Shown: positions 52,491 to 62,620, numbered from the stretch's first letter. The stretch is 64,000 nucleotides of DNA from Chloroflexota bacterium (GCA_012522475.1 JAAYKH010000029.1:1-64000); one strand, 5' to 3'. The notes: generated from the sequence alone by a model not told the origin. Made by a program: numbers and translations.

Positions 52491-53263
52491 AGCACCCCCT
52501 GCAGGTGCTGTCGCAAAATTGCCAGCTGGTGAGGTTTATCGGCGTCCATGCCCATTTCAGCGTATGGGCAGACGAGTGCCTTGGCGTCTAAATCAAGTCT
52601 TTTGCACACCCTTTTGACGGTTGTCTCCAGGGTGATCAGGCGTAAAGCAACCAGCAGGAGGGTATCAATCCCGATCAGGCCGGCTTGTTTGAGGGGTGTT
52701 TTTCTGGCGTCACTCAGCTTTTTCCAGACTGGCCGCTCGGCAGAAAAAATGTTCTTATCAACCGCATTCAGGTCACCGCCACAGACAGAAATATCTTTGA
52801 AATGAACATAGGAGCGGTTGGCATTGGGAAAGCGTGCTTCCATGGTCTCTTTTTGAATAACATTGTAGTAGAGCAGTTGCTGTGGGTCATCAGCGACCTG
52901 GCCAGCTAACCAGTCGATCATGTACGGTTCTACGGCAGGAATATCTGTCGATACGATCAATGCTTTTTGCCGGTCTGGATGATCTTGATGAGATTGAAGG
53001 ACCCCATAACGGATGTTCTCGACCATTTCGCTCTGATCTGGCAGGAAATGTAGGGGTTTCACCGCCTTAAGGCCGCGATCTGCGGGCACCCCGATCAGGT
53101 ACAAATCGGCTACCGAGGCAGCCTTGTCCAGTGCATCGATGACCCATTGTGCCATCGGTTTTCCGTGAAATTCGATCAAACTGCGAGAGCCATGCGGGCT
53201 TTCGTGGTAAAGTGTGTCGTCAATGCCCAGCTTGCCCCCGGCCAGGATAACAGCATCAAGCAT
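52487..53263 (-). CDS. MobA-like nucleotidyltransferase
   Basis: A 258-residue NTP-transferase-fold enzyme. The nucleotide loop L-D-A-V-I-L-A-G-G starts at residue 2, with S-L-I-E-F-H-G-K-P-M-A-Q-W-V-I-D-A-L following and D-I-P-A-V near 105 as a metal/substrate site. It probably couples a nucleotide to a small phosphorylated molecule; the substrate is unknown and a cofactor or lipid-precursor role is only a guess. The ATG at 53263 lies just after the stop of the preceding gene. It overlaps the PAP2 gene. Confidence 0.75.
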   Translation of the reverse strand: MLDAVILAGGKLGIDDTLYHESPHGSRSLIEFHGKPMAQWVIDALDKAASVADLYLIGVPADRGLKAVKPLHFLPDQSEMVENIRYGVLQSHQDHPDRQKALIVSTDIPAVEPYMIDWLAGQVADDPQQLLYYNVIQKETMEARFPNANRSYVHFKDISVCGGDLNAVDKNIFSAERPVWKKLSDARKTPLKQAGLIGIDTLLLVALRLITLETTVKRVCKRLDLDAKALVCPYAEMGMDADKPHQLAILRQHLQGVL

Positions 53264-53265
53264 GA

Positions 53266-54192
53266 TCAATTTAATGCCCGCAGTTCTGGTTTTAAACCTA
53301 CGGACTTCACTAACTCTGCCATCATCTTAAAATATGGCTGATGGTAGCGGTAATCAACTTTTTGTTTGTAACCGCTGACTGCCAGCAGGGCCGCTTCCAT
53401 CATGTTGGTGCCGAACGAGCGCCCTTCATAAACGGGCGTGGTGGTCATCAGATATTTCACGCCAGCCTTTGTAAACAAGTCCACATCATTGGGGGTGGTG
53501 GTATTGGTTACAACCACTTTGCCTTCAAGGCTGTCTGGCATATAACGGGTGATGTAATGGCTGTCGCCGGCGATGACGCTCGCCCGCTGAAATGCCCAGG
53601 GATATTTTGGTTTTCGCTGGTGTTGTTTTTCACCCGTTGGATAGACCCACTCAAAAGGCAGACGACCGACGATTGGGATCAGTGTGATCAGGGCGCGTTT
53701 AAGGCTACGTTCACTGTTCAAAGGGAATGGCATGCCCAGTGAAAAGAGGACATCGCCAAACATACACTGATAACCTGCGTCGACAAATGAGCGCAGCAAG
53801 CCGTAACGGTCAACCCCCGTCATCACCAGGACTGTGCGCCCGATTTGATCAAGATAATCACCGATTTCAGTTTCTAATATGCTGGCGGACTGTGTTTCAA
53901 GGGTGTTTTTCAGACCTAATCCATCTACCACCGGGGTTTTGCGAACATCCTGCACCATCGGCAGTACCGAGTGAAGGGGATACCATTTTTCATCAAAGTA
54001 AAAACCTAAATCTGTGCCGCCAACCCCAAACGCATCAACCTTGCCGTCCAGATCGCGGAATTTTTCCCGAGCAGCTTTCATATCACCATCAGTTGCAATC
54101 CGGCTAATACGCACGTCTTCCCCCAGCAGGTTGACGACGACCGATTTATTGCGAGTTGACGAACCAATACTAATACTGAGTGCTTCTTTCAT
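53266..54192 (-). CDS. Uncharacterised protein sometimes labelled quinate 5-dehydrogenase
   Basis: A 308-residue soluble protein. It begins S-I-S-I-G-S-S-T-R-N-K, then D-A-F-G-V-G-G-T-D-L-G-F near 53-64 and P-V-V-D-G-L-G-L-K-N-T near 87-97. I recall this family being labelled quinate 5-dehydrogenase in databases, but I see no dinucleotide fold that supports it. The ends of the protein (T-T-P-V-Y-E-G-R-S-F-G-T-N-M-M-E-A) look like an enzyme site. It heads an operon with a nucleotidyltransferase and a PAP2 phosphatase. Confidence 0.6.
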   Translation of the reverse strand: MKEALSISIGSSTRNKSVVVNLLGEDVRISRIATDGDMKAAREKFRDLDGKVDAFGVGGTDLGFYFDEKWYPLHSVLPMVQDVRKTPVVDGLGLKNTLETQSASILETEIGDYLDQIGRTVLVMTGVDRYGLLRSFVDAGYQCMFGDVLFSLGMPFPLNSERSLKRALITLIPIVGRLPFEWVYPTGEKQHQRKPKYPWAFQRASVIAGDSHYITRYMPDSLEGKVVVTNTTTPNDVDLFTKAGVKYLMTTTPVYEGRSFGTNMMEAALLAVSGYKQKVDYRYHQPYFKMMAELVKSVGLKPELRALN

Positions 54193-54349
54193 CGCCTACT
54201 TCTTTCTAAAGATTAGTTGCAGAAGTATACCATATACCAGATTGAGAGGGGCTTTTTGCCAAATTATTTCTGCGGATTAATAAATTGCTGATATAGTAAA
54301 AATTGCATAGAGTATAATTTAGGTCTTGATCAAAGGAGAGCATAATTTC

Positions 54350-55006
54350 ATGATAAAAACTCGCGCAATTTTGTGGGATCTGGACGGCACCATTGTTGAT
54401 ACCAGTGCCTGTCATATATACACCTGGGAGAAGGCCCTGATTAAACATGGGATTGAGTTTGATCGATCTGCATTTGTTGAAAATTTTGGGCGGAAGAGTG
54501 CCAGCTTGTTAACGGCTTTACTTGGTTTTGAGCCCGATAACGATTTGATGATCAAAATTATTGATGAAAAAGAAAGTTTATTTCGGCAAATTGCTGCCGA
54601 TTGGATCACACTCATTCCGGGCGTAGAAACTTGGCTGAACGATGCACAGAGGTTAAATTATCGTCAGGCGATTGCATCTTCAGCACCGATGGAAAACATT
54701 AATACCATGCTGGAAATCATGAATTTGGAAAACTATTTTGACACACTTGTTTCCGGAGATGATTTGCCAGCTAAGCCACACCCGGATGTCTTTCTCCTTG
54801 CGGCAGATACTCTGGGCGTTCCTCCGAAGAATTGCCTGGTCATTGAAGATGCGATTGCTGGTGTTGTCGGAGCACAGCGTGCAGGTATGACCTGTATTGC
54901 AGTTTCAACAACTCACCCTCCAGAAGAGTTGGAACAAGCAGACCTTGTGATCCAAGATTTTACCGCGCCATTATTAGAAACCCTTCAAAGCCTGTTCTCG
55001 AATTGA
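54350..55006 (+). CDS. HAD superfamily hydrolase, phosphoglucomutase-like
   Basis: A 218-residue cytoplasmic HAD phosphatase. Motif I is D-L-D-G-T (nucleophile Asp10), the cap domain is helical (residues 16-85), motif II is S-S-A-P near 112, and motif III/IV is K-P-H-P-D and I-E-D-A-I-A-G near 143 and 165-171. The fold resembles beta-phosphoglucomutase and phosphoglycolate phosphatase; the substrate is not determinable. I chose the ATG at 54350, which follows AAGGAG, over a TTG at 54326. A TATAAT lies at 54313-54318. Confidence 0.85.
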   Translation: MIKTRAILWDLDGTIVDTSACHIYTWEKALIKHGIEFDRSAFVENFGRKSASLLTALLGFEPDNDLMIKIIDEKESLFRQIAADWITLIPGVETWLNDAQRLNYRQAIASSAPMENINTMLEIMNLENYFDTLVSGDDLPAKPHPDVFLLAADTLGVPPKNCLVIEDAIAGVVGAQRAGMTCIAVSTTHPPEELEQADLVIQDFTAPLLETLQSLFSN

Positions 55007-55028
55007 GCGTTCTTTTTGTGAGTTGATT

Positions 55029-55056
55029 TTCACAGCTATTTCTTTTGCTTTATAAT
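55029..55056 (+). promoter_or_regulatory. Promoter of the alpha-2-macroglobulin-like gene
   Basis: TTCACA (55029-55034), 16-bp spacer, TATAAT (55051-55056), about 95 nt ahead of the GTG start. Confidence 0.4.
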
Positions 55057-55153
55057 TGTTGTTAAGTTCGTTTTATTCCACATGCCAGCGGGAAACCTGT
55101 TTCCATTTAATAAATTGGAATAGAAACCTTCAGGATTTAACAAGGAGTGCTTT

Positions 55154-58100
55154 GTGGATAATCCAAAAATATCGCGAAAGACCCATCACAGATTCCAGAT
55201 TATTTTTACGATCATTATGATCTCCAGCTTGGTTGCGGGGTGTCGTTTGCCCTGGCAAACGCAGTCCGAAGTTACCACTGAAGTTGTTGACGACCTGAAC
55301 GAACATCCGATGCTGACGCCAACCCGGGAGCCACGCTCTGATTTACCGCCTGCATTGGTAGAAGTCAGACCTTTGCCTGCCAGCGTGATTGGTTTGCATG
55401 AATCCATCACGCTTTATTTTAACCAGGCGATGGATCATAGCGCCGTAGAAGCTGCCTTGCACTTTGAACCGCGCATCAGTGGACGGTTTGATTGGGAAGA
55501 TTCTCAAATATTGACGTTTTCTCCGGACCAGAAATTAGAACCTGGTAGTCGTTTGGGATTGACCATCGATACCAGCGCACAAGCCGTTAATCAGAAAAAT
55601 TTTCTTGAACCCGTTGCATTAAGTTTTCAGGTGGCCGACCTCCTGACAGCTGTTCAGGTGATGCCTGATGAGGGTACACAGGATGTGGACCCGGAAAGTG
55701 TCATTTTTGTGGCCTTCAACCAGCCCGTGGTGTCTTTAAGTGAAAACATCAACGTAGAACCGGGGTTCTCCTTGACACCGTTTGTACCTGGTTCAGGGGC
55801 ATGGTTAAATGCCAGCACCTATGTGTTTACGCCAGACCCCGGCATGGATGGCAACACAACCTACACAATACAGTTGAATGAAAGCTTAGTGGCTACTTCT
55901 GGTGCTGCATTGTCGCCAACTCAAACCATTGAATACAGTTTTACAACCAAACAACCGGAGATTATCAAGGTTTTGCCCATATCGGACGAGCTTCTCAGTC
56001 TGGATGGGCCGGTGGAAATGGTCTTTAATCTGCGTATGGATGTTGAAAGCGTGGAGGAGAATTTCAGCCTGACAGATCAGAATGGATCGCCTGTTCCGGG
56101 AAGTTTTGAGTGGGAGCAGAATGACCGTCACCTCGTGTTCACGCCAGCAAGACATCTTTCCAGGGATACAACCTACACTATTCGCCTGGGGTCGGAAACA
56201 CGTTCCGCTGGTGGTTTACAGGCACTTGCTGAATTTGAGACGATCCGGCAAACATACCCTGACTTTGCCGTCAATACAGGTGTTGCGCCGCAATTTGAAT
56301 CCTATTATGCTGGCTTTGGTCAATACATGCTTGAATTTACTGCTCCGCCAGATCCTGAGACAATGGATGAATATATCAAACTTAAACCGGAGGTTACCGG
56401 GGCCCGGTTTTATACCTATTCGGACGAAAGTACCCTGATGGTAAACGGGTTTTTTCAACCTAAAACCATCTTTACCCTGACATTAGACCCGGGATTAAAA
56501 GATATTTGGGGTGGAAAACTGGCGGCACCCTTTGAGATTACGTTTACGACACCGCCTGCTGAACCTTCTTTAAAGATTGCCAGCCGTTATGTCAGTTACA
56601 ACCTGGTCTTCGTACCAGCATCGGTATCGGAATTGATTCTGCAGGCAACGAATATCCGCACCGTTTCCGTGGAAATAGCACCGATCAGCCTGGAAGATCT
56701 GATTACATTACTGAATCCAGATAATTACCTGTATCGAGAAATCTTCCTGCCGGAGGTCAGAGAGGTGGCAACGCATCAACTGAACCTGACCAGTAATCAG
56801 CGTGAAGTTGCCACCCTGCCGTTGACCTATCGGGGCGGACCTTTGTCCCCTGGTTTCTACTATTTGGGGCTGCAAACCCCGGATATCTCAACTGAAGACC
56901 ACGAACACTACCAGAAATACTTTTTAGTTGTGAGTGAAAACAACCTGGTAATGAAGGTGTCTCCGGAACAGATATTTGTCTGGGCAACGCATGTGGATGA
57001 TTTCAGTCCATTGGAAGGTGCCCCAATTTCAGTGTACAACGATGAGGGCGAGCTCCTGCACAGGGGTCATCTGGATGTTGACGGTCAGTTTGTGGCTGAA
57101 TTGGAACGATTGGAAGATTCATTCTCTACCTATTTCTCAGTCGTTGGAACGCCTGATGCGCCAGATTTTGGCTTTTCCATTTCCTCTTGGCAAGAGGGTT
57201 ATTTGCTTTACGAGCAGGGCATCGACGTGAACCCTTTGCCCGAATTGATGGACGCTTATATTTATACTGACCGCCCAATTTATCGCCCTGGCGATACGAT
57301 TTATTTCAAGACCCTTGTTTTTTCCAGGGAAGATGGACTGCCAGCTTCACCCGGCCTTGACGCAGTTACGCTCAGCGTGCATGGCGACCCCGGTATGGTG
57401 GGCCGATCGGCAACGCTTTTTCAGGAACGCCTGGTGTTGAGTCGGTTTGGAACCGCAGTCGGTTCCGTGGACCTGCCTGCGGATGCACCGACAGGATACT
57501 ATTGGATTGAAGTCTCTGTTGATGATACATTGATTAAAACTTTGTATTTCGATGTGGCAACCTATCGCAAACCTGAAATTGATTTATCCGTCAAGTTTAA
57601 AGATGAAGTGCTTCTGTCTGGCGGAAAAGCCTTTGCACAAACCCGGGCTGATTATTATTTTGGTTTACCTGCAGGCGGATTGAACTTTTCATGGACGCTC
57701 TACCGTAAAAATGTTGAGTTTATCGTGCCAGGTTACCAGGTTGGCCCGTTACCGGATTATTGGCAGACACCCTTTTCTTTGGGCTTTTTCCCGTTGGGGG
57801 TTATGGTTACCTATGGTGATGGGGTTACTGATGGGGAAGGTCTGGCTTCGCTGACCTTTTCTGGCACTGATTTTGACAAGGAGAAATCCATCCCAGGAGG
57901 GTTAGAAAAATATAGTTTAGAAGTGACACTGATGGATGAAAGTGGCTTCTTGGTGAGCAGTACCGATTCGTTTCTGGTTCATCCGGAGAAATTTTATATT
58001 GGATTGAAACCCGATTCGTATTTTGGTAATGCTAACTCCTTATTTAATTTTTCAATTTTAACTGTGGATTGGAATCAAGCGCCTGTAAGCGGTGTAAACC

Positions 58101-61100
58101 TCGAGGCGACCTTCGAGTCGATTTATTGGGATGTGAAAGCGACCGGCAACCCGGAAACGCCCTATGAATATGTGGAAGTCACCAACCTGGTTGGCGGTGC
58201 CAGCCCGGTTAGCAACCAGGAAGGCAAAGCGCGGGTCAGTTTTACCCCACCAGATCCCGGCACGTACCGCCTGACTTTAAAAGCGGGTAACGCCCTGACC
58301 CAGGTGCTGGTTTGGGTAAGCGGTGAGAGCGGAGCGCTTTGGCCACAGTCCTTGTATAACCAGATTGACATCATACCTGATCAAAATGAATATCAACCCG
58401 GTCAGGACGCGCATATTTTCATCCCCAATCCATTTGCCCAGGGCGCAAAAGCCATCGTAACGGTTGAACGGGGTTCAGTCCTGACCAGCCAGGTGTTGGA
58501 AATGCCCGATTCAGGAACCACCGTATCCGTACCGATTACGGATGAATCGATTCCCAATTTATATATCTCAGCCATTCTTCTTGGAAAAGATGAGAATGGC
58601 AGACCGAATTATCGACAGGGAACAGTAAAGCTTCCTGTTTCAAGCGCCAGTAAAGCCTTGAATATCGACCTGAAAGCTGTTCCTGAACTGACAGTGCCGG
58701 GTGAGCGGGTGACCCTGAGGATGGAAATTACAGACCAGGCTGGCGACCCAATCCAGGGTGAATTTTCGGTGGCCGTTGTGGACAAAGCCTTGCTCGCACT
58801 GGTACCGCCCAACACACAATCGATTATCGATGGGTTGTACCGGGAAACTCCACTTTCTGTACAAACCAGTTTGTCTCTATTTTCCTATGCCAGGCAGCTT
58901 TCAATTCTGCCATTAGAGGCTGGTGGATTAGGCGGTGGGGATGATGGCATGGTTGACTTTGACATCAGGGAAGACTTCCCGGATACCGCCTTCTGGCAGG
59001 CCAGCGTGGTCACGGCTGTGGACGGTACCGCCCAACTGACAATTCCCCTGCCTGACAGCTTGACCACATGGGTTGTTGAGGTGCGCGGTCTGACTGAAGA
59101 CTACCTTGTGGGGCAGGCCGAGGTTGAGGTTCAGACTCAAAAACCTCTCATGATTCGGCCAGTGACGCCACGTTTCCTGGTGGATGGCGACCTGGTGGAG
59201 ATGGCTGCGATTGTGCATAACAACACTACTGAAACACTTAAAGCGGATGTGACCCTGGTGGCAACCGGATTTACTTTAATCGATACGAACCCTTCTCAAC
59301 AGATGACAATGGAGCCAGGTCAGAGTTATCGGGTTGTTTGGTGGGGAAAGGTGGAAAGTGTTGACTCTGTTAATCTTGTCTTTCAGGCTGTGGCTGGTAA
59401 TTATTCCGATGCCAGCGCCCCAATATGGGGCGATCTGCAGGTTAAACGTTATGCAATGCCCGCCACCTTCAGTACAGCCGGTCAGCTATCTGAAGCGGGT
59501 GAGCGGCTTGAATTGGTTAGTTTGCCAATCGCAAGCGATCCACTCTCTGGCGAACTGGTTTTGGTGATGAATCCATCGCTGTTGACCAGCCTGGTGGAAG
59601 GGTTGGAAGCGCTTGAAGAACCTCCCTATGGGGATACGATTTCGGTGCTCGCACGTTTGCTGGCCAACCTGAATGTCTACCTGGTTTTACAGGAACTTGA
59701 CCTCGACACAACCCCATTGGGGTCGTCTTTGGAAAATGCAGCCAGCTCGGATATCAATCGGTTGTTGTCAATTCAGAATTATGATGGCGGCTGGTCGTGG
59801 TGGGGAAGTTCCAATTATGAGGAGCAACAATCCAACCCGTTTATTACTGCGTATGTGTTGTTGGGATTGGAGTTGGCTAATCAAGCTGGTTTTGGAATTG
59901 GTGAGTATATCGTTGATTGGGCAAGAGACTATTTGATTTTCCAGATTGCATCTCCCGGCGAAGTTGAATCTGCGTGGAAGCTGGATGAAATCGCCTTCTT
60001 GGTTTATGCTCTTCGGGATTACGATTTCAACCTAAGCCCGACAATTGACAGCCTTTACACCCGCCGAACGGAATTGAGCCCCTGGGCGCTGGGCTTACTG
60101 GCTTTGACATTGAAAGAACAAAGCGGCAGATCCCCTCGATTAAGCACGTTGGTCGCTGATATTGAAGCCAGGGCCATTCGCTCCGCCACGGGTGTGCATT
60201 GGGAGAGCGAACACTCGGCGTGGATGTTGCCCGGAACGCCTGTGTTCAACACCGCTGCCGTCATGTTTGCATTGGCGCAGCTTGACCCGGCGTCAACCAG
60301 CCTGCCCCTGGCGTTGGGTTACCTGATGAGCCATCGCGATTCGCGCGGCATATGGGCTTCCAGCTTTGAATCTTCCTGGGTGTCAATGGCAGTTGCTCAA
60401 GCAATTAAGGGAGCTGGTTACTACCAGGCCGATTATGCCTTCAAGGCAGTTTTAAACGATTCTTTAATAGCTAAAGGCCAGAGCGCAGGCCCTGAATCTG
60501 CCGAAATGGTTAGCACAAAGACCCCCATTGAAACCCTGTACGCAGATTCACCTAATACGCTTTTAATTCAAAGAGATGAAGGCGCGGGCATCTTGTATTA
60601 CCGGGTAGACCTTCACACTTATCAACCCGCGGATTCTGCGCCAGCAATTAACCGTGGAATCAACCTGCAACGCGCTTACTACCTGGCGGGTGAGGGCTGT
60701 CCGGCAGCTGATGGATGCGTGCCAATTGACTCAATTTCCCTCAACACGGATGCTGAACCTCAATTCATCACCGTTGTCCTGACGATCAACCTGCCAAACA
60801 GCATGTACAACCTGATGATTGAGGACTTTATTCCGGCTGGCACGGAAATTATCAATCCGCGACTGTTGACATCGCCGACGCTTTCAGAAAATTTAGATGG
60901 GCTATTTGACCCGACTGCGCCTTTTGCGCAGGGTTGGGGATGGTGGCATTTTAACCAACCGAAGTTTTATGACGATTTTGTGTTGTGGACAGCAGATTAT
61001 GTGCCCGCGGGCACGTATTTACTAACCTATAATTTATTGCCCTACCAACGCGGTACTTACCAGGTGCTGCCCGCCCATGCCTGGCAAATGTTCTACCCGG

Positions 61101-61144
61101 AAGTTCAGGGAACAACTCAAGGCGATTTATTTACCATCGAATAA
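55154..61144 (+). CDS. Giant alpha-2-macroglobulin-like lipoprotein, thioester lost
   Basis: A 1996-residue lipoprotein, the largest gene of the window. The signal peptide ends in a lipobox V-A-G-C near 27-30. Two or three bacterial Ig-like domains follow (residues about 70-380), then MG-type domains: T-D-R-P-I-Y-R-P-G-D-T near 705-715 is the MG2 marker and P-L-P-D-S-L-T-T-W near 1300 marks the A2M domain. Where family members hold the C-x-E-Q thioester, the sequence reads P-Y-G-D-T-I-S-V-L near 1490, so the reactive bond is gone. The TED-like helices and a C-terminal receptor-type domain are kept. Function is a guess: trapping of proteases, or envelope structure. No pbpC is adjacent. Confidence 0.88.
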   Translation: MDNPKISRKTHHRFQIIFTIIMISSLVAGCRLPWQTQSEVTTEVVDDLNEHPMLTPTREPRSDLPPALVEVRPLPASVIGLHESITLYFNQAMDHSAVEAALHFEPRISGRFDWEDSQILTFSPDQKLEPGSRLGLTIDTSAQAVNQKNFLEPVALSFQVADLLTAVQVMPDEGTQDVDPESVIFVAFNQPVVSLSENINVEPGFSLTPFVPGSGAWLNASTYVFTPDPGMDGNTTYTIQLNESLVATSGAALSPTQTIEYSFTTKQPEIIKVLPISDELLSLDGPVEMVFNLRMDVESVEENFSLTDQNGSPVPGSFEWEQNDRHLVFTPARHLSRDTTYTIRLGSETRSAGGLQALAEFETIRQTYPDFAVNTGVAPQFESYYAGFGQYMLEFTAPPDPETMDEYIKLKPEVTGARFYTYSDESTLMVNGFFQPKTIFTLTLDPGLKDIWGGKLAAPFEITFTTPPAEPSLKIASRYVSYNLVFVPASVSELILQATNIRTVSVEIAPISLEDLITLLNPDNYLYREIFLPEVREVATHQLNLTSNQREVATLPLTYRGGPLSPGFYYLGLQTPDISTEDHEHYQKYFLVVSENNLVMKVSPEQIFVWATHVDDFSPLEGAPISVYNDEGELLHRGHLDVDGQFVAELERLEDSFSTYFSVVGTPDAPDFGFSISSWQEGYLLYEQGIDVNPLPELMDAYIYTDRPIYRPGDTIYFKTLVFSREDGLPASPGLDAVTLSVHGDPGMVGRSATLFQERLVLSRFGTAVGSVDLPADAPTGYYWIEVSVDDTLIKTLYFDVATYRKPEIDLSVKFKDEVLLSGGKAFAQTRADYYFGLPAGGLNFSWTLYRKNVEFIVPGYQVGPLPDYWQTPFSLGFFPLGVMVTYGDGVTDGEGLASLTFSGTDFDKEKSIPGGLEKYSLEVTLMDESGFLVSSTDSFLVHPEKFYIGLKPDSYFGNANSLFNFSILTVDWNQAPVSGVNLEATFESIYWDVKATGNPETPYEYVEVTNLVGGASPVSNQEGKARVSFTPPDPGTYRLTLKAGNALTQVLVWVSGESGALWPQSLYNQIDIIPDQNEYQPGQDAHIFIPNPFAQGAKAIVTVERGSVLTSQVLEMPDSGTTVSVPITDESIPNLYISAILLGKDENGRPNYRQGTVKLPVSSASKALNIDLKAVPELTVPGERVTLRMEITDQAGDPIQGEFSVAVVDKALLALVPPNTQSIIDGLYRETPLSVQTSLSLFSYARQLSILPLEAGGLGGGDDGMVDFDIREDFPDTAFWQASVVTAVDGTAQLTIPLPDSLTTWVVEVRGLTEDYLVGQAEVEVQTQKPLMIRPVTPRFLVDGDLVEMAAIVHNNTTETLKADVTLVATGFTLIDTNPSQQMTMEPGQSYRVVWWGKVESVDSVNLVFQAVAGNYSDASAPIWGDLQVKRYAMPATFSTAGQLSEAGERLELVSLPIASDPLSGELVLVMNPSLLTSLVEGLEALEEPPYGDTISVLARLLANLNVYLVLQELDLDTTPLGSSLENAASSDINRLLSIQNYDGGWSWWGSSNYEEQQSNPFITAYVLLGLELANQAGFGIGEYIVDWARDYLIFQIASPGEVESAWKLDEIAFLVYALRDYDFNLSPTIDSLYTRRTELSPWALGLLALTLKEQSGRSPRLSTLVADIEARAIRSATGVHWESEHSAWMLPGTPVFNTAAVMFALAQLDPASTSLPLALGYLMSHRDSRGIWASSFESSWVSMAVAQAIKGAGYYQADYAFKAVLNDSLIAKGQSAGPESAEMVSTKTPIETLYADSPNTLLIQRDEGAGILYYRVDLHTYQPADSAPAINRGINLQRAYYLAGEGCPAADGCVPIDSISLNTDAEPQFITVVLTINLPNSMYNLMIEDFIPAGTEIINPRLLTSPTLSENLDGLFDPTAPFAQGWGWWHFNQPKFYDDFVLWTADYVPAGTYLLTYNLLPYQRGTYQVLPAHAWQMFYPEVQGTTQGDLFTIE

Positions 61145-61168
61145 ATTGGTATTGGCGAAACAATAAAA

Positions 61169-61200
61169 AACGCTCCTCGGCGTTCCGAGGAGTGTTTTGT
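61169..61200 (+). terminator. Strong terminator after the alpha-2-macroglobulin-like gene
   Basis: AACGCTCCTCGG (61169-61180) pairs with CCGAGGAGTGTT (61185-61196), loop CGTT, followed by TTGTG. An upstream A-run gives a T-run on the minus strand for the converging rhomboid gene. Confidence 0.85.
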
Positions 61201-61238
61201 GCTTAACAGTTTATTCTCCTGCTTCAACCTGGTAAAAG

Positions 61239-62000
61239 TCAGGTTTTGAGAAAGGGAATTAACGCGATGATAATAAAACCGATAAAAACCACCAGACTGG
61301 CCGCAAGGACGTCTTTGCGTTCCCGGCTGTCAGCTACGCTGAAATAGGGCGGAGCACCCACCAGTTTCAAGATCGGGCCGGCTTTCCAGGCAAAGAAAAT
61401 TCCGCCCAGCAAGCCGCCAATATGCCCCATGTTGTCGATCATAACGCTGGCTATAAAGCCGAAAGCCAGGTTCATCGTCAAAATCAGAGCCAGGTTTGTG
61501 ATCGCCTGGCGAGTGCGCATTTGACCGAATAACCGGCGGTTTTGATAGATAAGAATGCCTTCTGCAGCAAAGATCCCGAAAATCGCGGTAGATGCACCCA
61601 ATGAGGGGGCCGGTGTGAAGACAAAAGAAAACACATTACCAGCAAACGCCGAAAGGACATACAACAATAAAAACCGCTTTGGGCCATAAAAACGTTCCAG
61701 CCGGCTGCCGATGATGAACAGCGCATACATGTTCATGACAAGATGAAGGATGCCGCCATGCAATAACGCCGGTGTCAACAGACGCCACACCTGGCCTTGC
61801 ATGATCGCTTCGTTAACTTTTTTGCCAAAAAGGCCGATAAAATCTATGCCGGTTGCCATCAGGAGCAGATGCTGCAATATGAATACACCCACGGTGATTG
61901 CCACCAGGATGATGGTTACTACCGGCTTGCGATCGGGCATCTGCACCCGTACAACCTGGCGTTGTTGTTCTTCGCCTGAAGGCGGCGTCTCGTGGATCAT
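61239..62000 (-). CDS. Rhomboid family intramembrane serine protease
   Basis: A 253-residue protein with six or seven helices. The catalytic Ser is in G-A-S-T-A-I-F-G and the His in D-N-M-G-H-I-G-G; the L1 W-R region reads Q-V-W-R-L-L-T-P-A. H-L-x-x-N-M in helix 2 is also present. It cuts membrane-spanning substrates. The ATG overlaps the gmk stop (ATGA), so it is translated with guanylate kinase; the pairing is conserved-looking but unexplained. Confidence 0.9.
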   Translation of the reverse strand: MIHETPPSGEEQQRQVVRVQMPDRKPVVTIILVAITVGVFILQHLLLMATGIDFIGLFGKKVNEAIMQGQVWRLLTPALLHGGILHLVMNMYALFIIGSRLERFYGPKRFLLLYVLSAFAGNVFSFVFTPAPSLGASTAIFGIFAAEGILIYQNRRLFGQMRTRQAITNLALILTMNLAFGFIASVMIDNMGHIGGLLGGIFFAWKAGPILKLVGAPPYFSVADSRERKDVLAASLVVFIGFIIIALIPFLKT

Positions 62001-62620
62001 AGTTGTACTCTTCTGGGGTGGACGCGGTGATGTTCTGCTGTGATGATGTCTTCAATGATATCCAACGTGCGTTCCAGTTTCCCGTCCTCGTTAACGACAA
62101 TATAATCGAAAATATCCAGGGAATCATATTCTTGTTTGGCGGTTTGGATGCGCAGAGCCAACTCCTCTTCTGATTCGCTGCGCCGACCTTTCAAACGCTG
62201 GATCCATTCCTCGTTGTTGCTGGCGGTCAGGAAGATCAGGACGGCATCTGGGCTTAATTCACGCACAGTTTTTGCCCCCTGAAAATCCAGACGCATGACC
62301 ACATCTTTCCCTGAATCCAGCGCTTCCCTGACCTGGACTTTTGGTACGCCCTTATAATCTGAATAAACCCAGGCGTGTTCAAGGAATTCGCCTGCTGCAA
62401 TCATTGCTTCAAACGTCTCCTTGGTGTAAAAGAAATAATCCTCACCGGGCACCTCGTTTTCCCGCGGTTGACGGGTGGTGGCGGTGATTACAAAATGAAA
62501 GGGCAAATTTCTTTTTTGTAAACCCTGAACGACGGTGTCTTTACCGATTCCAGAAGGACCGGAGATAACAATCAGCAGAGACGTGTGCTGTGGTTGTTTT
62601 ATTTTAAAATGGATTTCCAT
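61997..62620 (-). CDS. gmk: Guanylate kinase
   Basis: A 207-residue enzyme that converts GMP to GDP. The P-loop is G-P-S-G-I-G-K-D-T at 20-28, in which the usual second hydroxyl residue is replaced by Asp. T-T-R-Q-P-R near 48-53 binds GMP, and F-Y-T-K-E-T-F and G-E-F-L-E-H are family motifs. Length is typical. It is followed by a rhomboid gene that overlaps it. Confidence 0.92.
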   Translation of the reverse strand: MEIHFKIKQPQHTSLLIVISGPSGIGKDTVVQGLQKRNLPFHFVITATTRQPRENEVPGEDYFFYTKETFEAMIAAGEFLEHAWVYSDYKGVPKVQVREALDSGKDVVMRLDFQGAKTVRELSPDAVLIFLTASNNEEWIQRLKGRRSESEEELALRIQTAKQEYDSLDIFDYIVVNEDGKLERTLDIIEDIITAEHHRVHPRRVQL

